Assembly: GCA_001414345.1 (NCBI GenBank)
Contig: LLCB01000149.1
Span: forward strand, 62,001-126,000
Direction of reading: 5' to 3'
DNA from: Hymenoscyphus infarciens
Taxonomy: Eukaryota; Ascomycota; Leotiomycetes; Helotiales; Helotiaceae
DNA length: 64,000 nt
Made by a program: the position numbers and the translations under genes. Under the pieces are notes generated by a model. That model did no database searches. It was not told where the DNA came from and saw only the letters and a list, made by a program, of their open reading frames with translations. Shown piece after piece: positions 57,605 through 64,000 of the stretch (positions are counted from its first letter, which is position 1; every line of letters starts with the position of its first letter).

Positions 57605-59260
57605 TAAGCTATCTATATTAAATAAATGTCTCTTAGATAAGTACTTAGTACTCTATTCTTTTGAACTATATAAGTCTCTACTTACTAAATTTAATTAACC
57701 TATTATTCATTAGCTTAACTCACTGTAGGCTCTGTTTCTTTGTAACTTTGACTAGTAAAACCTACTTTTCTTTAGACCTTCGCTTAGAACTAAGTTTTTT
57801 GATAATCTAGCATCTCTATATTAATTTAACAATACTTAGATAAGCACTTAATACTCTATGTTTTTAAACTATTTGACTCTCTAATAACTAAATTTAGCTA
57901 ACTTAGTCGTCTCGAATAATATGTTTCATTAGCTTAACTTACTAGAAATACTACTAATATTATAACTTAAGCGTCTATTTTGGTCCCAGACTCGATTTGC
58001 GAGTTACTATTCGATTCGCAAGTTACTACTGGATTTGCCAGTTAGTATCTAACTCTTCTGTTACTATTCCATTCGCGGGTTACTATTTAACTCGTGAGTT
58101 ACTACTAAAAAGTTAAACCAAATTATCCTGGTTCAATTAGATTCGCGAATTCAGGATTGTAGATTTTCCTGCTGAATCAAGGATTAGCAGTTCAGAATCC
58201 AATCGCTCTATATAAAAAGCCATGATTCACCTGTTAAGACGCATTCACGAATCAAGCCTCTATTCAACTCGAGACCCCGGCACGTGTTTGTTCTCAACAC
58301 TATGCCTCGTACGAATACCCCTCGGTCCGTCTAGTAAAGCGACCTATTCTCAATAGGAGATGTGTTGTAGTTACTTTCGTCACAAACAGCCTACAACACA
58401 ATAAGACAAATTCCTTTCCCTACCAAATCCTATAACTCCCAAAAGAAGAAAAAGAATATCATCTTGGGTCTTGAAGGAAAAGGTTTCAACTTACTCTCCT
58501 TATTCCCTTCTACTTTCACGATATTCCTATCCCCCCTCTCTCTAATTTCCCAAAGTCCCTCATCTCCAAAAACCTCCTATCCTTTCAATTCCCACAACAG
58601 TACCTCGAAAGTATGTAAAAGAACTTCAACTCCCTCCCCTTCTTCCCATGTAACTTCAAGAAAAAGCAAAACAAGGAACGGTTTCAATCACTAATCACCA
58701 ATCCTCAACCCCCTCTCTCCTCCTCAACAACCACCCACCCCCATTAAAAGGTAATCAAATAGAAAAGGAAAAAAGAAAAGAAAAGAAAAGAAGAACAAAA
58801 CACAAAGATCCTACCATTGAAATGGTCTTCTCAGGAGGCGGGCGAGGAAGCCCTGAATTCGGTAAGTAGCTGGCTTACAAGTACCCTTTGGAAACCCGAG
58901 GAGGATAAATGAGATCAAGTGCCTGGAAGGACTGAACTGCTTGCGCAAGCATTTACGAAACAAACAACAAAAATACAATTACTACTCCCCTCATCCGCAA
59001 CACAACATCAAACACCCCTAAACCATCACAAAAACACAGAAACACGTAAACATTTCTTCAAAGGTAATTTTTAAGTGTTTCAATTTTTCATGTGGGAATG
59101 CATCAAATTCATCTCTAGTCCTTAGACCCAGATACGCCATCCACAAGAGCAAGAGAGCAGCAAAAGAAGTTTATTTTTTTCATTCATTGCAGAGCCCCAT
59201 CCCATATTCACTTCCCCCAAGTGCACCCCAGAAACGAAACAAGTGAAGAAAGCAAGCCCT
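57605..59260. other. Intergenic region with minisatellite and a possible orphan exon
   Basis: AT-rich to about 57990, then a 19-bp minisatellite, then a C/T-rich stretch (58380-58760). A possible first exon (ATG 58822, MVFSGGGRGSPEF, then donor GTAAGT at 58862) has no acceptor I can place with confidence. The last part is probably the 3' UTR of the ribosomal protein gene. Confidence 0.45.
57993..58106. repeat. 19-bp minisatellite, six units
   Basis: Six consecutive units of exactly 19 bp, such as CGATTTGCGAGTTACTATT, CGATTCGCAAGTTACTACT and CCATTCGCGGGTTACTATT. The second half of each unit (GTTACTAYT) is the best kept. It is not part of a coding frame. Confidence 0.88.
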
Positions 59261-60427
59261 TTACATGACGACACCAGAGTTGGATGCGATACGCTGAAGC
59301 CATAATCAGAAAAAAGGTCGATGGGAGGGGAATTGGAGAGGTATAAAATATGAGGAGATAGGAAGGGTAAGGGGAGATAAACTTACTGGCCATAACTCAG
59401 CTGCTTCCTTTCCGACTGGTCCAGTGATTGCTGATCCCTTCATCTCGCCCTTTGGGTTGACAATCTGTTAGGAATTTTGTTAGCTTGTTGATTCTTGGGG
59501 GTTTGCGGTTTGCCCGTCATGCTTGTCATCCTCGTTCGTCGAGCACTTGATCTCGATGCGCTTCTCAATATTCCCTCAACCCCTCATTCCCATGTTATAT
59601 CCATATCCCAAATCCAGCCTGTCCATTAATTTCCCCTCCACCCTACCCCATCTCTCCCCAATCTGCCACCATCTCAATACACCCCAAAACTTCTAAAAAA
59701 AAGAGAAAATTCCACTTACAACACCAGCATTATCCTCAAAATACAAGAAAACACCATCAGTTCGTCTCCAAGGCTTTGACTGTCTAACGATAACAGCAGG
59801 CATGACCTTCTTTCGCAACTCAGGCTTTCCCTTCTTGACGGTCGCCATGACCATGTCGCCGACTCCTCCTGCGGGCAGACGGTTGAGACGCGCGCCGATA
59901 CCCTTAACGGAGATGATGTAGAGATTTCGGGCTCCGCTGTTGTCGCAGCAGTTCATGACAGCTCCGCTGTGTGGTTGTTAGCTATATCCTATGCCATATT
60001 TGCCCTTGAGCATGTATTTCTGTATTGGAGTTTCGTGAAGGGGACGGGGAGAAGGAGGTGGGGAGAAGGAGATAGGTAGGTGATCGAGGAGATCGTATCG
60101 TATCGTGAAGTCGAGGAGAATTCGAAGGACGAAGGAGGAACATACACTGGAAGACCGAGCGTCATCTTAAGCTTGCCACCTGGGGCACCACGTCTATTCG
60201 CAAAAGAAGGTCAGCATTTAATTCCTCTGATTCCTCGATAGCCGTTCCATCTCATCTGCCTTGGTGCCAATACCATCCCATCCGCGCATCTCGAGAACTT
60301 CGCAGAAGTGCCCCATCTCGTTCAATCTTTGGACCACACCTTCGCACAGTTGCGAGAGCACCAGGAGCTTCAATCCGAGGATATTTCGTAGGGCAACGAG
60401 GGGGAAAACATACGATAATTTGGCCAT
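59261..60427 (-). CDS. 60S ribosomal protein uL14 (L23)
   Basis: Five exons (60414-60427, 60146-60193, 59720-59966, 59387-59464, 59261-59293) with all junctions in frame give 139 aa, the usual length. The 14-nt first exon (MAKL plus two bases) and an 11-codon last exon ([10 protein letters not shown], stop) are short, as often in fungal ribosomal genes. The body is unmistakable: [74 protein letters not shown]. uL14 sits at the subunit interface of the 60S ribosome, contacting 18S rRNA and uL3, and is essential. Multiple introns near the start codon are typical of high-expression ribosomal genes. Nothing is odd or missing. Confidence 0.97.
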
Positions 60428-61016
60428 CTTTCCGGTGAATCCTTGATGTGTTGATGGGGATTAGTTTCGAGGTTGAGCGGGGAGTCGATTGCGTCGCGAA
60501 AATTGCCGCATATTTTGGTTCCAGTGGGATTTTCTCTATCTACACGTGACACTTAAGCGAACCATTTAACCCACATTGACGCTCCATAATTATTCACGCT
60601 AGCAAGAGATATCTTTTTGGTTCGCTCTTCTGGTTGCATTGTGTTAAATTATTTTTTTGATTTTTCTTGGGTCAAGTACACAGAGAAATTACTGGGGTTA
60701 TACAACCTCAACCTTGCGAGCAAGAACTTCGAAATCTGCAAGACATGAATTAAAATAATTCACGATATCTGTTTTATTATACAGGCATACTACTGCCCTT
60801 TCTTGGACACGGAGAGCCCTCGGAAACTTCAATAAGGATTCTTTTCCTTCCACTTACGATGAATGGTCCCGGGATCCAAACGCCCCTAACTCCAGAGACA
60901 CCCTGCTCAGATGAACCTTCCCGCATGCGCAAATTGTACAACCCAACCACCCCCCGAAACAGAGTACTTTCGTTCATAAATACTCATAAATAGTATTACT
61001 TCTTGGAAATACCTGA
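60428..61016. other. Intergenic region between uL14 and the deacetylase
   Basis: It holds the uL14 promoter and the 3' end of the deacetylase transcript, since both genes are on the minus strand. No further gene is visible. Confidence 0.55.
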
Positions 61017-63135
61017 TCATGGATCCGTTTGCATGGCCGTCTCAGGTGCGGTTGCCTCTGGGACAGCTTCCTTCTCTGGCTCCTTCTTCGCCTCTACTTC
61101 AGGTGCAACTTCTTGCTTTACTTCCGTTGATTCTGTCGGCTTGGGCGTCTCTTCAACGGGAGGTTTGGCAGCGTTCGATGAAGGTCTCGGTGAAAGAGGC
61201 GTTGGTCCAGGAGCGGGTGATGGTGCCGCCTCAACTTGAGGAACAGGTGCTAGCTCTTCTGGTGTATCTGTGTTCATCTCAACATCTCCATCCTGGTCAA
61301 CGGTAGTTGGTTCTGGCGAAGCTGCTTTCGAGGGCGCATTAGATGGTCCAACTTCACCATTCACGATACGCTCAAGTGACTTCTGCTCCATCAATTCTGC
61401 GTTAACCTCAGCATTTGCTTCAATGGCCATGGCAGTGACTACATCATCGACGCCGTTCGGACGGACCTCTGGAGTAGCGACCCCACTGTCCATCTCAACA
61501 TCTGATGCGACGGTGTTGGGATTTTGATAATCCATAATGTTGCGTCGTTTGACCTTTCCAGGTTGAACACTGACACCGTTTGCTCGGTTTTCTTCCTCAT
61601 CTTCACTTTCGTCCAGTTCGTCATCTCGTGTGATACGCTCATCCCATCGTCGTTGTGTGTGACGAGTGTCTTTGTTATCATCCTCATCCGCGTCATCGAG
61701 CTCATCGTCATCATTGTCCGCAACACCGGTAAGCGTTGTTCGAGGGACATCGGTCATTTGAACTGATGGCGCATGTGCGGTTTTCTTGAGATTCTCGATG
61801 ACTTGGATCTTGATCTTTTCCAGGTAGTCTTTTGAATTGGCGTTCTCCATGTTTGATGATCGGACATCAAGCTCGTAGTCCGGACCATAGTACTTTTGAA
61901 GCGTCAGCATTTCAATTTTTCAAGATTTTAATAAATCAAAACTTACTTCGTAGTATTCGTTGTACGGAAGCGTTGGGGTCATTTCTTGTCCAACGAGAAT
62001 ACCAGTCTCAAATGCCCAGGTTCGCGCAACATTTCGCATCGTATAACCACCACCCCCAAGAACGAGTGTGGGCATACCGAAGCTTTTGACGAATTGAACA
62101 CAATTTGCGTGACCTCTCATACTCAGATTGAAGCAACCGAGACGATCGCCAGATAAACTATCACCGCCACATTGTAGAACAATCGCCTCGGGTTGGTAAT
62201 AATCCATCACACTCTGAATGACTGGCTCAAAGATGGATTTATAAGTTTCATCGTTGATTCCGTCTCGGAGAGGAAAGTTGACAGCGTAATTCTTTCCCTG
62301 GCTGACACCGATATCTCGAAGTTCACCAGTACCAGGAAAGTATTCTCCGTATTTGTGAAACGATACAGTCATGACACGATCAGTGGTATAGAAAGCTTCC
62401 TCAACTCCATCGCCGTGATGAACATCAATGTCGATGTAAAGAACACGCTTCTTGAATCGCAACAGTTCAATGATGCCGAGAACGATATCTGAGAAACGAA
62501 ATTAGAACAATTCCCATGTTGAGAACATGAAGCTTACCGTTGACATAACAGAATCCGGAAGCCTCGCTCTTTTTCGCATGATGAAGACCACCAGCCCAAT
62601 TGATGGCAATGTCGCATTTGCCCCGGTTTAGTCTGGCAGCACCCTCCATGCTACCACCAGCACTAATCCCGCAGAACTCGAACAGGCCGTCGAAGACCGG
62701 GCAATCATCTCCGACGTTATATTTTGACTGCTCTTTGGAAAAGGAGTCCATATTGTCTGGGGTGACCTTTTGTAGGAAGTCGATGTACTCGTCGGTATGG
62801 AATTGGGTCATCTCATGGCGGGTAGCAGGTTTGGCGCGCTGCGTATAGGGTTAGCAGACATTCAATAGTAGGATTGCAAAGAAGCTGAAGCTGAGGGGGA
62901 ACGATGGGGAGAGTCAAGGTGAGGGGTTCTGGTTTTCGCATACATAGATTTCCATCTTCTGATAAACTCCATAATTCATAATCAGACTATGCGCCAGTCT
63001 TATTCTGTGAGGCTTCATAGGGTGCCCAGCCACATAGGCATAGTTTCCAACATCTGAATCGTAGAAGTATGCGACTCTCTTCTTGTTGCTGGGCCCATTG
63101 GCCTTGACAGGATCGATAGGTGCGAAAGAAGTCAT
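61017..63135 (-). CDS. Class I histone deacetylase, Rpd3/RpdA type, 636 aa
   Basis: Four exons (62944-63135, 62538-62838, 61947-62488, 61017-61892), all junctions in frame, give 636 aa. The catalytic domain (about 18-380) carries every active-site residue, with numbering equal to yeast Rpd3: H150/H151 in [18 protein letters not shown]186 and H188 in [12 protein letters not shown]274 in [14 protein letters not shown]313 in GGGGYTMRN. It removes acetyl groups from histone lysines by a zinc mechanism inside Rpd3L/Rpd3S/Sin3-type complexes in the nucleus. The tail of more than 200 residues is acidic ([22 protein letters not shown]), has a basic patch KRRNIMDYQ, then a Pro/Glu/Ala-rich end. Long tails like this are characteristic of filamentous-fungal RpdA and longer than in yeast. 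It is divergent from rpn11. Confidence 0.96.
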
Positions 63136-63770
63136 CGCAAGTTGCTTCAGTTCGTAACCAGTGCTAGAATAGGATGTAAAGTTGACGGAATGTAGAGTTC
63201 CTAAGGCGATGGATGTCTAACTTGGTGTTCAGAACATCAAAAGATCGAATGTGGGAGAAAGAAGGTTGGTGTAGTTGTCAGTCAGAAGGTGTTGAATTAT
63301 TCAGATCAGTGGCAGGGTATCAGTCACCACAGCTCAGCGCAAGGCTACCACCTCAAACGCTAAAGTCTAAAGGCGGCACGACGTATATTGCCTCCCTCTA
63401 GAAAGTACTATTGAACGCCACCTTTTTAGCAGATGGCTTAGCCAACTTAGTGATCCAAATCTAGTATGCGTATTGGATATCGAAGTTTTTTTTTCTTTAC
63501 TGGAAGAGATTTCCTGGTGTTTTACCTCCTTTTTCTCTTCCTTTTAAGTGAAGGATTGGTGGTTGCTGCTTCCTTGGTGTAGCACAAGGCTACGTGATAG
63601 CCTGAGGCACAAAGGGTCAACGCGTCTGAAGCTTGCCTGAACCTCAAGCTTCGCTCTCAACCCAAGAGAGCAACTTTGGCATTGGGCAGCAACTTGAACA
63701 ACAACACCATCACTTATACCCATAGTACAAATCCAATCCTTTGCCCAAATAATACAACAAACCCCTCGAG
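63136..63770. promoter_or_regulatory. Divergent promoter between the deacetylase and rpn11
   Basis: 635 bp separate two outward-facing start codons of conserved nuclear and proteasome genes, so both promoters and leaders must lie here. No TATA box or proteasome-type PACE element is evident by eye. A TTTTTTTTTCTTT tract lies around 63487. Assigned by position, not by motif. Confidence 0.6.
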
Positions 63771-64000
63771 ATGGACAGATTAAACAGAATGCTGGCATCG
63801 GCTGGCGGAATGGGAGGACTCAACAGTGCCGCCCCCGGATCTGTAAGCTATTCATTCTCAAATCTATCTACAGAAGCTATTTGCAGAGAAATCAAACTAA
63901 ACAAGTTTTTCTCAGGACAATACCAACCTAATCGATAACTCGGAGACCGTTTATATCTCATCTCTTGCACTCTTGAAGATGTTGCGACACGGCAGAGCTG
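63771..64000 (+). CDS. 26S proteasome deubiquitinase Rpn11, 5' part (truncated by window end)
   Basis: Exon 1 (63771-63842) encodes MDRLNRMLASAGGMGGLN and ends at a GTAAGC donor. After a 73-nt intron, exon 2 starts at 63916 (DNTNLIDNSETVYISSLALL, then KMLRHGRA) and runs off the window. The Gly/Met-rich N-terminus and the SETVYISSLALLKML block are diagnostic for Rpn11/PSMD14. This is the JAMM metalloprotease in the proteasome lid that removes ubiquitin chains from substrates during degradation. The catalytic JAMM motif lies beyond the window, so activity cannot be checked here. Confidence 0.95.

Overview
The window is nuclear DNA of a filamentous ascomycete (Pezizomycotina; a Leotiomycetes-type genome is my best guess, not proven). 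The reasons are genes with short GT-AG introns (about 50-190 nt), a HET-domain gene, a class I terpene synthase, a fungal RpdA/Rpd3 deacetylase with a long acidic tail, and AT-rich islands in which CpA/TpG is almost replaced by TpA. That last pattern is the signature of repeat-induced point mutation (RIP).

Layout. 1-12.8 kb is gene-poor unique DNA: an NADPH-dependent MDR reductase (minus), an unidentified 98-aa protein, and a 919-aa low-complexity protein. 13-22 kb carries two short Harbinger-like elements and one terpene synthase with no visible cluster partners. 22-31 kb holds a decayed beta-propeller (carboxymuconate cyclase-like) relic, the exon-junction-complex protein Y14, a HET gene with a frameshift, an MFS monocarboxylate-type transporter, and a small frameshifted coiled-coil gene. 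31-34 kb has two TA-flanked inverted-repeat elements. 34.4-36.6 kb is an F-box protein.

From about 36.8 to 57.1 kb there is no host gene. This is one TE nest that can be resolved to the base: a Tad-like LINE (minus strand) is broken into three parts by two insertions. The first insertion is a forward tandem LTR array (283-bp LTR / 1832-bp internal / LTR / internal / LTR), whose second internal region holds a complete 6086-bp Ty1/Copia element with a CTAAT target duplication. The second is a related, oppositely oriented 3977-bp element with 365-bp LTRs and a TACTA duplication. All are riddled with RIP-type stops.

57.2-64 kb returns to the conserved genome: a third Harbinger-like element, a 19-bp minisatellite, ribosomal protein uL14 (five exons), the Rpd3-type histone deacetylase, and, divergently, the start of the proteasome deubiquitinase Rpn11, which runs off the window.

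I found no tRNA, rRNA or CRISPR. No multi-gene system of clearly new type is evident. The most novel material is the apparently non-coding LTR family inside the nest and the small inverted-repeat families.
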